Shown piece after piece: positions 18,553 to 27,055 of a DNA stretch of 64,000 bases (positions are counted from its first letter, which is position 1; every line of letters begins with the position of its first letter). Below the pieces are notes generated by a model. The model was given only the letters and a program-made list of their open reading frames with translations. It was not told where the DNA came from and searched no databases. A program made the position numbers and the translations under genes. The stretch is taken from contig NZ_JALJXP010000013.1 in NCBI RefSeq assembly GCF_024170165.1, forward strand, positions 124,001-188,000, in the 5' to 3' direction. The DNA comes from Pseudomonas nitroreducens. GTDB lineage: Bacteria > Pseudomonadota > Gammaproteobacteria > Pseudomonadales > Pseudomonadaceae.

Positions 18553-19544
18553 GCGCCATGTCCCGCGACAGCGATGCCCGCCCGATCTCCGCCGTTATCC
18601 GCGACCAGGCGATTGCCTGGTTCACCCTGGCCCAATCCGGCTGCATGAGTGATGTCGAGCAACGCCAGTTGCTGGTCTGGCGCGAAGCGAGCAGCGAGCA
18701 TGAGCGCGCCTGGCAGCGCCTGAGCAGCATCCCGCTCGGCCTGCAGCGCCACGCCGACCGGCTGGCCGATCCGCTGGCGCGGCAACTGGCCGGGCGCCGG
18801 CACTACGACGAGATGGACCGGCGCAAGGCGCTCAAGGTGCTGGTCGGTTTCGGCCTGCTCGGTGGCCTGGCCTGGCAGGGGCGCGACAGGTCCTGGGTAC
18901 AGGGCGCCATGGCGGATTACCGCACCGCAACCGGGGAGCGTACCGAGCGGACACTGCCCGATGGCACCCGGCTCTGGCTCAACACCGCCACGGCGGTCGA
19001 CCTGCATTACACCGACCGCGTTCGTGAGCTGCGCCTGCGTTACGGCGAGATCGAGATCCTCACTGCCCGCGACAGCGCCGGGCGGCCGTTGCGGGTCGTC
19101 AGCGACGACGCCGTGCTGCAACCGCTGGGCACGCGCTTTCGCGTCCGGCGCGAGCACGACGGCCGTGGCACCTTGCTGGCCGTGACCCAGGGGCGCGTCG
19201 CCGCCAGTTCGTTGGCCGGCGGCGAGGCGAGGGTGATCGAGGCTGGCTCCCAGGCCCGTATCGGTGCGGCAGGCGTCAGCGCACCACAGGCGCTGGACCT
19301 GAACGAGGGTGCCTGGGTCGACGGCTATCTGGTGGCCGAACGCATGCGCCTGGCGGACTTTCTCGCCGAACTGGATCGCTATCGCCCCGGCTTGCTGCGC
19401 TGCGACCCCGCCGTCGCTGGCATCCGTCTGAGCGGCTCCTACCCGCTGGGTGACACCGACCAGGTGCTGGCGATGCTGCAGGACAGCCTGCCGGTGAGCA
19501 TCCGGCGCCGCACCCGTTACTGGGTGACGGTAGGCCCGCGCTGA
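18549..19544 (+). CDS. FecR-type transmembrane sigma regulator
   Basis: A 331-residue FecR-family protein linking receptor to sigma factor. The N-terminal cytoplasmic DUF4880 segment carries IRDQAIAWFTLAQSGCMSDVEQRQLLVWREASSEHERAWQRL (residues 12-60). A membrane segment follows at about 95-112 (LKVLVGFGLLGGLAW). The periplasmic FecR domain starts ATGERTERTLPDGTRLWLNTATAVDLHYTDRVRELRL, and the C-terminal part ends with a secretin/STN-like domain (LADFLAELDRYRPGLLRCDPAVAGIRLSGSYPLGDTDQVL) that should contact the receptor's signalling domain. The GTG start at 18549 overlaps the sigma stop; ATG 18558 is an alternative. Confidence 0.92.
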   Translation: MSAMSRDSDARPISAVIRDQAIAWFTLAQSGCMSDVEQRQLLVWREASSEHERAWQRLSSIPLGLQRHADRLADPLARQLAGRRHYDEMDRRKALKVLVGFGLLGGLAWQGRDRSWVQGAMADYRTATGERTERTLPDGTRLWLNTATAVDLHYTDRVRELRLRYGEIEILTARDSAGRPLRVVSDDAVLQPLGTRFRVRREHDGRGTLLAVTQGRVAASSLAGGEARVIEAGSQARIGAAGVSAPQALDLNEGAWVDGYLVAERMRLADFLAELDRYRPGLLRCDPAVAGIRLSGSYPLGDTDQVLAMLQDSLPVSIRRRTRYWVTVGPR

Positions 19545-19573
19545 GGCCTTGAGGACCGCCAGAATGCGCCAAT

Positions 19574-19586
19574 GAAAATAATTCTC
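19574..19586 (+). promoter_or_regulatory. Candidate FecI-dependent -35 element (or Fur-like site) before the receptor gene
   Basis: GAAAATAATTCTC stands 93 bp before the receptor start and resembles the -35 region of fecA-type promoters (GGAAATAATTCT in E. coli fecA, from memory). A convincing -10 (CGTC-like) is not evident, so the call is tentative. The A/T-rich core could also be a weak Fur site. Confidence 0.45.
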
Positions 19587-19678
19587 GAAAAGTCGGCAGG
19601 TTTTCGTTTCTCGCGTGGCCTAGGGAGAAATCCCTGCTCGCAACCGCGGGCCAACAACGAGAAACGGACCCTCTGCCC

Positions 19679-22177
19679 ATGACGCTTCACCCCATTTCCC
19701 GCGCCCTGCGCCAGTCACTCGGCCTGGCCCTGCTGTCCTGCTCCACGCTCACCCTGCTGCCGGCCATGCCGGTGCAGGCCGAATCGACCGCCAGCCGCAC
19801 CCAGCAGTACGCCATCCCCGCCGGCCCGCTGGACCAGGTGCTCGGCGAGTTCGGCCGCCGCGCCGGCATCCCGATCTCGGTGAATGCGGGCCTGACCGAA
19901 GGCAAGCGCAGTGGCGGGCTGAACGGCGAGTACGGCATCGAGGATGGCTTCGCCCGCATTCTTTCCGGAACCCGGCTGACGGTGCGTCACCTGGACAACG
20001 GCGGCTACGGCCTGGTGCCCGCGCCGTCGGACGCGGTGCTGGAGATGGACGCCACCACTGTCTCCAGCCAACTGCTGGACCCGACCACCGAGGGCACCAA
20101 CTCCTACAGCGCCCGCGCGGTGACCATCGGCAAGGGCGCACACAGCCTGCGTGAGACGCCGCAGTCGGTCACCGTCCTGACTCGCCGCTACATGGATGAC
20201 CAGAACATCACCACCATCGAGCAGGCGATGGAGAAGACGCCGGGCATCGCCGTGTACGAGTCGCCCATGGGCGGCAAGTATTTCTATTCCCGTGGCTTCA
20301 TGATGCAGGGGCAGTACCAGTACGACGGCGTACCGCTGGATGTCGGCGGCGAGTACGTGCAGGCGAACAGCTTTTCCGGCGACATGGCCTTCTACGATCG
20401 CGTTGAGGTACTCAAGGGCGCGGCGGGTATGATGAAGGGCTCGGGCAGCAGCACCGGTGGCGTCAACTTCGTGCGCAAGCGCGGCCAGGCCGTGCCGGAG
20501 ACCAAGCTGTCGCTGTCGGCCGGCAGCTGGGACAACTACCGGGGCCAGGTCGACGTGGGCGGGCCGCTCAACGAGTCCGGCACCCTGCGTGGCCGCACCG
20601 TGGTGGCGTTGCAGGATCGCCAGTATTTCTACGATGTCGGCAAGCGCAACGACCAGATTCTCTATGGCGCACTGGATTACGACGTCAGCCCCGACACAAC
20701 GCTGGGCCTGGGCGTCGCCTACGAAAAGCTCGACGCGACACCCTGCTGGCACGGCCTGCCGCGCTACAGCAATGGCAAGGACCTGAAGCTCAGTCGCTCG
20801 ACCTGCCTGGGCGCCTCCTGGAACAACTGGGAGAGCGAGCGCACCACGCTGTTCGCCGATCTGTCCCACCAGTTGAACGAGGACTGGGCCTTCAAGTTCG
20901 CCGGCGTCTGGACCCACAACGACCAGAACATGAAATACGCGCTGTCCGAGACCTCCGGCGGCGTGACGCCGGGCGCTACCTCGGCGCCATCCTCGGTGTA
21001 TTCCGGGCTGTTCGACTACGACCAGACCGACTATGGCTTCGATGCCTACCTGGATGGCAAATTCGATGCCTTCGGCCTGCAGCATGAACTGACAGTCGGC
21101 GCCAACGCCAGCCGCGCCAAGACCCACGACCGCTGGGCATTGATCAACATGTCGAGCCTGCTGGGCGCTACCCAGGATCCGTTTCACCCCAATTCGCACA
21201 TTCCCGAGCCGGCGGATGATTTCTATGCGCCCAACTCCTACCGTGGCGGCCCGATTCCCACCGAGTCGGACACGAAGCAGTTCGGCACCTACGCCACCCT
21301 GCGCCTGAAGCTGGCCGAGCCGCTGACCTTCGTCCTCGGCTCCCGTGTCAGCTGGTATCGCAACAGTCGCGATTCCTACACCCAGGCGTGGGACTACTGG
21401 CAGCACGACCGCAGCCAGGAGAACGGCCAGGTCACGCCGTTTGCGGCGCTGATCTACGACCTCAACGACCAGTGGTCCGTCTACACCAGCTACGCGGATA
21501 TCTTCCAGCCGCAGAGCACCTACACCGACGAGTCCGGCAGCCCGCTGCAACCCAAGACCGGGGCCAGCTACGAGCTGGGCATCAAGGGTGAGTTGCTGAA
21601 TGGCCGCGTCAACACGGCTTTCAACCTCTTCCGTACGGTCGAGGAGCATCGCGCCGAAGCCAACTACGACACCACCTGCCTCGGCTCCTCCGACGGCTAC
21701 TGCTACACCGACGTGGGCAAGGTCCGGGCGCAGGGCTTCGAGGCGGAAGTCAGCGGCGAGGTCATCGACCGGCTGCAGCTGCTGGCCGGCTACACCTACA
21801 CCCAGACCAAGTACCTCAACAGCGCTGAGGAGAACCCGCAGGAACCGACCTTCACCACCACGTACTTTCCGCGCCACCTGTTCCGTGCCTGGGCTGATTA
21901 CCAACTGGCCGGAGAACTGGACCGCTGGAACGTGGGCGCGGGTGTGACGGCGCAGAGCGACGTCTCCGTGCGCAGTGGGAGCGTCACTTCGGTGCAGTCG
22001 GACTACGCCATCTGGAATGGCCGCCTGGGCTATCGCATCGACGACCACTGGACCGTCGCGCTCAACGGCAACAACCTGTTCGACAAGAAGTACTACCAGA
22101 GCGTGGGTGCCGTTTCCTGGGGCAACTTCTACGGCGAGCCGCGCAACTTCATGGTCACCCTGCAGGGTGCGTTCTGA
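19679..22177 (+). CDS. TonB-dependent siderophore receptor with N-terminal signalling domain
   Basis: An 832-residue outer-membrane receptor. A signal peptide ends at about residue 35 (PAMPVQAES). The STN signalling domain spans about 40-115 (QYAIPAGPLDQVLGEFGRRAGIPISVNAG). The plug domain begins RETPQSVTVLTRRYMDDQNITTIEQAMEKTPGIAVYES and includes the RVEVLKGAAGMMKGSGSSTGGVNFVRKR segment. The 22-strand barrel ends with the typical aromatic YGEPRNFMVTLQGAF. The features YSRGFMMQGQYQYDGVP and the STN domain place it with the FpvA/FoxA/FiuA/FhuE-like ferric-siderophore receptors. The ligand cannot be named. FecI and FecR genes immediately upstream make a complete cell-surface signalling unit. 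Confidence 0.94.
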   Translation: MTLHPISRALRQSLGLALLSCSTLTLLPAMPVQAESTASRTQQYAIPAGPLDQVLGEFGRRAGIPISVNAGLTEGKRSGGLNGEYGIEDGFARILSGTRLTVRHLDNGGYGLVPAPSDAVLEMDATTVSSQLLDPTTEGTNSYSARAVTIGKGAHSLRETPQSVTVLTRRYMDDQNITTIEQAMEKTPGIAVYESPMGGKYFYSRGFMMQGQYQYDGVPLDVGGEYVQANSFSGDMAFYDRVEVLKGAAGMMKGSGSSTGGVNFVRKRGQAVPETKLSLSAGSWDNYRGQVDVGGPLNESGTLRGRTVVALQDRQYFYDVGKRNDQILYGALDYDVSPDTTLGLGVAYEKLDATPCWHGLPRYSNGKDLKLSRSTCLGASWNNWESERTTLFADLSHQLNEDWAFKFAGVWTHNDQNMKYALSETSGGVTPGATSAPSSVYSGLFDYDQTDYGFDAYLDGKFDAFGLQHELTVGANASRAKTHDRWALINMSSLLGATQDPFHPNSHIPEPADDFYAPNSYRGGPIPTESDTKQFGTYATLRLKLAEPLTFVLGSRVSWYRNSRDSYTQAWDYWQHDRSQENGQVTPFAALIYDLNDQWSVYTSYADIFQPQSTYTDESGSPLQPKTGASYELGIKGELLNGRVNTAFNLFRTVEEHRAEANYDTTCLGSSDGYCYTDVGKVRAQGFEAEVSGEVIDRLQLLAGYTYTQTKYLNSAEENPQEPTFTTTYFPRHLFRAWADYQLAGELDRWNVGAGVTAQSDVSVRSGSVTSVQSDYAIWNGRLGYRIDDHWTVALNGNNLFDKKYYQSVGAVSWGNFYGEPRNFMVTLQGAF

Positions 22178-22208
22178 CACGGGGGTCGAACCCTGGTCAT
22201 GCGGTGTG

Positions 22209-22239
22209 TTGACCTCAACCTAGGTTGAGGTCCTAGAGT
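22209..22239 (+). promoter_or_regulatory. MerR/SoxR-type promoter: 19-bp spacer filled by a perfect dyad
   Basis: A -35 box TTGACC (22209-22214) and a -10 box TAGAGT (22234-22239) are separated by 19 bp, longer than the sigma-70 norm and diagnostic of MerR-activated promoters. Centred in the spacer is a perfect palindrome spanning 22211-22232 with core CCTCAACCTAGGTTGAGG. This resembles SoxR boxes (CCTCAAG...CTTGAGG). The promoter points at the DUF2165/SDR pair. No SoxR or MerR gene is adjacent. Confidence 0.85.
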
Positions 22240-22250
22240 CCGTCCGGGCC

Positions 22251-22287
22251 TGCCTGCCGCCGCTGTTTTCGGGGCGGCGGGCAGGCA
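22251..22287 (+). other. GC-rich stem-loop in the leader between the MerR-type promoter and its first gene
   Basis: TGCCTGCCGCCGC (22251-22263) pairs with GCGGCGGGCAGGCA (22274-22287) with one bulged G. It could be the 3' end of the receptor transcript or a 5' leader hairpin of the next unit; there is no T-run to decide. Confidence 0.5.
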
Positions 22288-22318
22288 CTTTCGGAACATG
22301 ACCGCACAAGGACCCGGT

Positions 22319-22804
22319 ATGGACACCCACACTTCACTGATGATGTTCCAGGCCACCTGTTTCCTGGGTTTCAGTCTCTGGCTGAGCATCGCGCTGATCA
22401 ACAACCTGCACGCTTTCTCCAGCTCGGCCGCGGCGGTCGGCGCGACCATGGCGATGGCGCCGCTGCGCCAGCCACCCGCCATCGACTTCCCCCTGCTCAC
22501 GCGCGCCCTGGCCTCGCCAGCGCTGCATCGCCTCGCGCTGATCGCCGTCGTCCTGCTGCAGGTGGCTGCGGTGCTGGCGGCCTGGGCCGGCTGCTACGAA
22601 CTGCTGCTGGGCGATGGCCTCGACTCCGCCAGACCCTGGCTGAACCTCGCCCTCAGCGCGGCGCTGGCCTTCCTCTTCGCCATGCTGCTGGGTGGGCTCT
22701 GGTTCGGCTACTGGATTCGCCAGGAAGGGCTGCAACTGACGCACCTGGTGCTGGTCGTCTGGATGCTGCTGAACTTCCTCGTCCTCAACCTTCGCTGGAG
22801 TTGA
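22319..22804 (+). CDS. DUF2165 family small integral membrane protein
   Basis: A 161-residue membrane protein with four predicted helices (about 7-30, 72-95, 112-135 and 140-160). The segment CFLGFSLWLSIALINNLHAFSSSAAAVG followed by LLTRALASPALHRLALI is characteristic of DUF2165. The start ATG 22319 has AAGGA six bases upstream; an ATG 21 bases earlier is possible. Function unknown in the family. It is the first gene behind the MerR/SoxR-type promoter at 22209-22239 and is followed after 6 bp by an SDR gene, so both are probably induced together by a redox-type signal. Confidence 0.8.
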   Translation: MDTHTSLMMFQATCFLGFSLWLSIALINNLHAFSSSAAAVGATMAMAPLRQPPAIDFPLLTRALASPALHRLALIAVVLLQVAAVLAAWAGCYELLLGDGLDSARPWLNLALSAALAFLFAMLLGGLWFGYWIRQEGLQLTHLVLVVWMLLNFLVLNLRWS

Positions 22805-22810
22805 TGCGCC

Positions 22811-23548
22811 ATGGATGCACGCAGAAAACCCATGACGATGCTGATCGTGGGAGCGGGCAGGGGGCTGGGACGCGCCCTGCTCGAAGGGCTTGGCCAACCG
22901 GGAGATTCGCTGATCGGCGTATCGCGCCGGCGGCCGGAAACCCTGGCGCTGGCGCCGGGCATCGATCTGCAGTGGATCGAAGCGGACCTCGCGAAGCCGG
23001 TGGAAGCGGTCGCGCAGATCGAGGCACAAACGCCGGCCGAACTCGATGTGCTGATCTGCAACGTCGGCATCTGGGAGGAGCACGCCTTTAGCGAGCAGTA
23101 CTCGTTCCTCGGCGACAGCGACGAATCCATCGCCACGCTGGTCGACGTCAACATCTCCGCCACCTTGCTGCTGCTCAAGCGCCTGGTGCCGCGGCTGCTC
23201 GGCTCCGCCCGGCCGCAGCTGATCCTCACCGGCTCGACCTCGGCGCTGCGCCAGAGCGGCCGCCCGGAAGTGGCCTTCGGCGCCTCCAAGTTCGCCCTCA
23301 ACGGCATGGCCGATGCGCTGCGGGAAAGCTTCCGCGAGCAGCGCCTGGCGGTGACTGTGCTGCAACTGGGCAACCTCAACACCGATGATCCGCTCGCCAT
23401 GCCGTTGGCCGACGCCGCCGTGCGCGGGGAAGGGCAACTGATCCCGCTACACGACGTGGTCACCCTGGTCGACGCACTGCTGCGCCTGTCCGCTTCCTCG
23501 TTCGTGCGCGAGCTGACCTTGCCCGCCATCCGCGACGAGCGCTTCTGA
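22811..23548 (+). CDS. SDR-family protein with catalytic Tyr replaced by Phe
   Basis: A 245-residue short-chain dehydrogenase-like protein. The dinucleotide loop is GAGRGLGRAL at about residues 15-24, and the third-strand motif is NVG (LICNVGIW). The Ser of the active site is present in LTGSTSAL. The expected YxxxK is FGASK: codon TTC at 23276 puts Phe156 where the catalytic Tyr should be, with Lys160 kept. The enzyme may therefore be inactive, use another base, or act as a sensor or binding protein. It shares the MerR-type promoter with the DUF2165 gene 6 bp upstream. Start ATG 22811 is used; ATG 22832 is possible. Confidence 0.82.
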   Translation: MDARRKPMTMLIVGAGRGLGRALLEGLGQPGDSLIGVSRRRPETLALAPGIDLQWIEADLAKPVEAVAQIEAQTPAELDVLICNVGIWEEHAFSEQYSFLGDSDESIATLVDVNISATLLLLKRLVPRLLGSARPQLILTGSTSALRQSGRPEVAFGASKFALNGMADALRESFREQRLAVTVLQLGNLNTDDPLAMPLADAAVRGEGQLIPLHDVVTLVDALLRLSASSFVRELTLPAIRDERF

Positions 23549-23735
23549 CCGCTACCTCGGAAACCGGGGTGCAATCAGCGGCGCCCCGGTCCGCCGCTCT
23601 GCTCTGAAGTTCTCCTTCATACATTTGTACAGCGCAGTCTCTCCCAGCTTGGATTTCGTCGATGTTCAGCCTGGCTGGGCGTCCCTAATCTCGGGACAGG
23701 CGGCGTTGATGACTAATAATAAAAGGAGACAACCT

Positions 23736-25130
23736 GTGCCTATTCAGACTGAGCACGACCCGCGCTTGAAGCGTGCCCTCAAGACGCGACACATCAGCAT
23801 GCTGGCCCTGGGCGGCGTCATCGGCGCGGGGCTGTTCGTCGGCTCCAGCGCGGTGATCGCCGCCACCGGGCCGGGTGCCTTCATCACCTACGCCATCACC
23901 GGCATCATCGTCGCGCTGGTGATGCGCATGCTCGGCGAAATGGCCGCCGCGCATCCGGCCAAGGGTTCCTTCGTCGATTACGCGCGCATGGCCTTCGGCC
24001 GCCCGGCCGGCTACATGACCGGCTGGCTGTACTGGTACTTCTGGGTGATCGTGGTCGGTTTCGAGGCCGTGGTCGGCGGGCAGATCATCAACGGCTGGTT
24101 CCCCGACCTGCCGGTGTGGGTCATCGCCCTCGGGCTGATGGTCGGCATGACGCTGCTCAACCTGATGTCGGTGCACTCCTTCGGCGAGGCCGAGTACTGG
24201 TTCGCCGGCGTCAAGGTGGCAGCGATCATCGTCTTCCTGATCGTCGCCGGCGCCTATGCCTTCCACTTCTGGCCGAACTCCACCGCCAGCTTCGCCAACC
24301 TCACCGAGCACGGCGGCTTCCTGCCCCACGGCGTGTCCTCGCTGTTCACCGGCGTGGTGGTGGTGATCTTCTCGATGACCGGCGTCGAGGTAGCGACCCT
24401 GGCCGCCGCCGAGTCCGAAGACCCCTCGCGCAACATCCGCAAGGCAGTGAACACGGTGATGCTGCGCATCCTGGTGTTCTTCGTGCTGGCGACCTTCTTC
24501 ATCGTGGTGGCGCAGCCCTGGACCGAGATCAAGGCCGGCAAGTCGCCGTTCGTGGCGACCCTGGAGCACATCGGCATCCCCGGCGCCGGCCACATGCTCA
24601 CCGCAGTGATCCTGGTGGCAGTGCTGTCGGTGCTCAACGCCGGGCTCTACACCTCCTCGCGCCTGCTCTACGTGCTGGCTTCCAACGGCGAGGCGCCGTG
24701 CTGGATCGCCGGCGTGAGCCGCAAGGGCGTGCCGGTGCGCGGCGTCATCGCCTCGACCATCGTTGGCTACGGCTGCGTGGTGATCGCTGCGCTCTGGCCG
24801 GACACCGTCTTCCAGTTCCTGATCAACTCCTCCGGCACGGTGTTCCTCTTCGTTTACCTGGTGATCTGCCTGTCGCAGTTGAAGCTGCGCCAGCGCTGGG
24901 TGGAGGAGGGCAACCTGAAGTTCGCCATGTGGGGCCACCCCTGGCTGCCGCTGCTGGTGACCGCCTCGATCATCGCGGTGCTGGTGAGCATGGCCTTTGA
25001 CCCGAGCATGCGGATCAGCCTGCTGCAGTGCCTGATCGCCATCGCCGCGATCGCTGCCTCCTACGTGCTGCTGCGCATGTCCCGCGTCCGTCAGCAGGGC
25101 GCTGCGACCCCCGCAGGAAGCGCCACGTAA
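23736..25130 (+). CDS. GabP/BauD-like amino acid permease (APC superfamily)
   Basis: A 464-residue, 12-helix inner-membrane amino-acid/proton symporter. It begins LKRALKTRHISMLALGGVIGAGLFVGSSAVIAATGPGA, the AAT-family opening with GVIGAGLFVGSG-type motif, and contains FYSGRLLYVLAS-like SSRLLYVLASNGEAP in the second half. GTG 23736 is chosen because AAAAGGAG lies five to nine bases before it; ATG 23709 is an alternative. It resembles GABA permease GabP and BauD. It starts an operon with a FAD oxidase, a cupin and a semialdehyde dehydrogenase, so the cargo is likely an omega- or beta-amino acid or related amine. Confidence 0.88.
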   Translation: MPIQTEHDPRLKRALKTRHISMLALGGVIGAGLFVGSSAVIAATGPGAFITYAITGIIVALVMRMLGEMAAAHPAKGSFVDYARMAFGRPAGYMTGWLYWYFWVIVVGFEAVVGGQIINGWFPDLPVWVIALGLMVGMTLLNLMSVHSFGEAEYWFAGVKVAAIIVFLIVAGAYAFHFWPNSTASFANLTEHGGFLPHGVSSLFTGVVVVIFSMTGVEVATLAAAESEDPSRNIRKAVNTVMLRILVFFVLATFFIVVAQPWTEIKAGKSPFVATLEHIGIPGAGHMLTAVILVAVLSVLNAGLYTSSRLLYVLASNGEAPCWIAGVSRKGVPVRGVIASTIVGYGCVVIAALWPDTVFQFLINSSGTVFLFVYLVICLSQLKLRQRWVEEGNLKFAMWGHPWLPLLVTASIIAVLVSMAFDPSMRISLLQCLIAIAAIAASYVLLRMSRVRQQGAATPAGSAT

Positions 25131-25208
25131 ATCCTGGCGCACAGCGCCTGCCCTCGTTCGCCGCCGACTCATTCCCTGTTCCCTGGCCGTCAACTGGAAG
25201 CCAAGCCC

Positions 25209-26606
25209 ATGACCGCAAGCCCCATGACCACAAAAAGCGATCTGACCCAGCTACCCAACAAGCCCCTGTGGTTCGAACCGGGCCCTTCCCGGGCGATGCT
25301 CGAAGGCGCGACGGAGGCCGACGTCGTCATCGTCGGCGCCGGCTACACCGGTCTGTGGACGGCCTACTACCTGCTCAAGAGCGACCCGTCCCTGCGCGTG
25401 GTGCTACTGGACAAGCGTGAAGTCGGCTTCGGCGCCTCCGGGCGCAACGGCGGCTGGGCCTCGGCGATCTTCCCCATCTCCCTCGACCGCGTTGCCCAGC
25501 TGTATTCCCACGACGCCGCCCTGCAACTGCAGGCGGCGATGAACGAGACGGTGGACGAGATCGGCCGCGTGCTGGCGCTGGAAGGCGTCGTCGCGGATTA
25601 CGCCAAGCAGGGCTTTCTTTCCCTGGCCCGCAGCGAGCCACAACTGGCCCGTGCGCGGGCGGCGGTGGAAGGCTCCGCACGCTTCGGCCTGCCGAACCAG
25701 TGGCAGTTGCTCAGCGGCGCGCAGGCCGCCGCACGGGTCGGCGCCGAGGGCACCCTGGGCGGGCTCTATACCGAGCACTGCGCGCTGATCCATCCCGGCA
25801 AGCTGGTGCGCGGTCTGGCGCGGCTGGTGGAAACCATGGGCGCGACCATCCATGAACACTCCGCCGTCACCGAGATGGCGCCGGGCGTCGTACGCACCGA
25901 GCGCGGCTCGGTCAAGGCCGGTTTCACCGTGCGCGCCACCGAGGCCTTCACCTCGCAGCAGTCGGGCTTCTCGCGCTTCGTCATCCCGCTCTATTCGCTG
26001 GTGCTGGCCACCGAGCCGCTGTCGATGGAGCTGCGCCGCCAGCTCAACCTCGACCACCGCCTGGCCTTCAACGACATGCGCCACCTGCGCGTCTACGGCC
26101 AGGTCACGGCCGAGGGCCGGCTGGTCTTCGGCGGGCGCGGCGCGCCCTATCGCTGGGGCTCGCGGATCACCGAGGACGCCGACCTGGTGGACAGCATCCA
26201 CGGCAAGATCCACCAGACGCTGCTGGAGTTCTTCCCCGCGCTGCGTGACACGCGCATCACCCACCGCTGGGGCGGCGCGCTGGGCGTGTCGCGCGACTGG
26301 TGCCCGACCGTGAGCATCGACCGCGCCAACCGCATCGCCTGGGCCGGCAACTATGTCGGCGACGGTGTCGCCACCAGCAACCTGGCCGGGCGCATCCTGC
26401 GCAACCTGATCCAGGGCCGGGAGGAGGCGATCAACCGCCTGCCCCTGGTCAACCACCGCTCGCCGTCCTGGGAGCCCGAGCCGCTGCGCTGGCTGGGTGT
26501 CAACAGCGGGCTTGCCGCCGCCTCGCTGAGCGACATCGAAGAGCGCGTCACCCATCGTCCATCCCGCACCGCGATGCTGCTGGAAAAGCTCACCGGTGCG
26601 CACTAA
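25209..26606 (+). CDS. DAO-family FAD-dependent amine/amino-acid oxidoreductase
   Basis: A 465-residue flavoenzyme of the DadA/gamma-glutamylputrescine oxidase type. The FAD Rossmann motif is ADVVIVGAGYTGLWTAYYLL (residues 38-57), followed by the glycine-rich GFGASGRNGGWASA. The C-terminal flavin contact is WAGNYVGDGVATSNLAGRILRNLI (about 380-405). Start ATG 25209, with ATG 25224 as alternative. It lies between the permease and a cupin, so it probably deaminates the imported amine to a (semi)aldehyde for the dehydrogenase at 27056. In the similar bau cluster an aminotransferase does this step. A substrate such as beta-alanine, GABA, putrescine derivatives or a xenobiotic amine cannot be resolved from sequence. 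Confidence 0.9.
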   Translation: MTASPMTTKSDLTQLPNKPLWFEPGPSRAMLEGATEADVVIVGAGYTGLWTAYYLLKSDPSLRVVLLDKREVGFGASGRNGGWASAIFPISLDRVAQLYSHDAALQLQAAMNETVDEIGRVLALEGVVADYAKQGFLSLARSEPQLARARAAVEGSARFGLPNQWQLLSGAQAAARVGAEGTLGGLYTEHCALIHPGKLVRGLARLVETMGATIHEHSAVTEMAPGVVRTERGSVKAGFTVRATEAFTSQQSGFSRFVIPLYSLVLATEPLSMELRRQLNLDHRLAFNDMRHLRVYGQVTAEGRLVFGGRGAPYRWGSRITEDADLVDSIHGKIHQTLLEFFPALRDTRITHRWGGALGVSRDWCPTVSIDRANRIAWAGNYVGDGVATSNLAGRILRNLIQGREEAINRLPLVNHRSPSWEPEPLRWLGVNSGLAAASLSDIEERVTHRPSRTAMLLEKLTGAH

Positions 26607-26618
26607 CAGGAGTCTGCC

Positions 26619-26969
26619 GTGACCACTTTCACGATCATCAAGTCCGCCGCCCTGCACTCGCTGCCGCTGGTCAAGGCCGGCCAGCGCGCCGGCGCCGACC
26701 GGGGCGATCCGCAGATCGCCATCCAGCAGCTGGCGCCGGAGGCCACCGGCAACCTCGGCGTCTGGGAATGCCAGCCCGGCGGCTGGCCGGTGGTGAACCG
26801 TCCGGACACCGAGTTCACCTACATCCTCTCCGGCCGTGCCGTGCTGACCGACGACGCCAGCGGCGAGCAGGTCGAGGTCGGCGGCGGTGACCTGATCATC
26901 CTGCCGCCGGGCTGGACCGGCCGCTGGGACGTGCTGGAAACCGTGCGCAAGGTCTACGCGATCTACTGA
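26619..26969 (+). CDS. Cupin domain protein (DUF861 type, BauB-like)
   Basis: A 116-residue single cupin. The two conserved parts are seen as GVWECQPGGWPVVNRPDTEFTYILSGRAVLTDD and VEVGGGDLIILPPGWTGRWDVLETVRKVYAIY, the usual DUF861 ending. Only some of the classical metal-binding histidines are present, as in many DUF861 cupins. Its role is unknown; in bau-type operons the equivalent cupin sits between the dehydrogenase and the amine-converting enzyme, as here. It follows the oxidase by 12 bp and precedes the aldehyde dehydrogenase by 86 bp. Confidence 0.88.
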   Translation: MTTFTIIKSAALHSLPLVKAGQRAGADRGDPQIAIQQLAPEATGNLGVWECQPGGWPVVNRPDTEFTYILSGRAVLTDDASGEQVEVGGGDLIILPPGWTGRWDVLETVRKVYAIY

Positions 26970-27055
26970 CCGCAGCCATTTCGCCGGCGGGAAATTCACC
27001 CTGCCGACCCTGATTGTCCGGGCGCCGTGCAGCGCCCACTGAACGAGAAAACGCA

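Noticed and set aside
19715..22180. A minus-strand open frame of about 820 codons opposite the siderophore receptor
   Set aside because: No start context, no domains, and biased composition; the plus strand encodes an unmistakable receptor.
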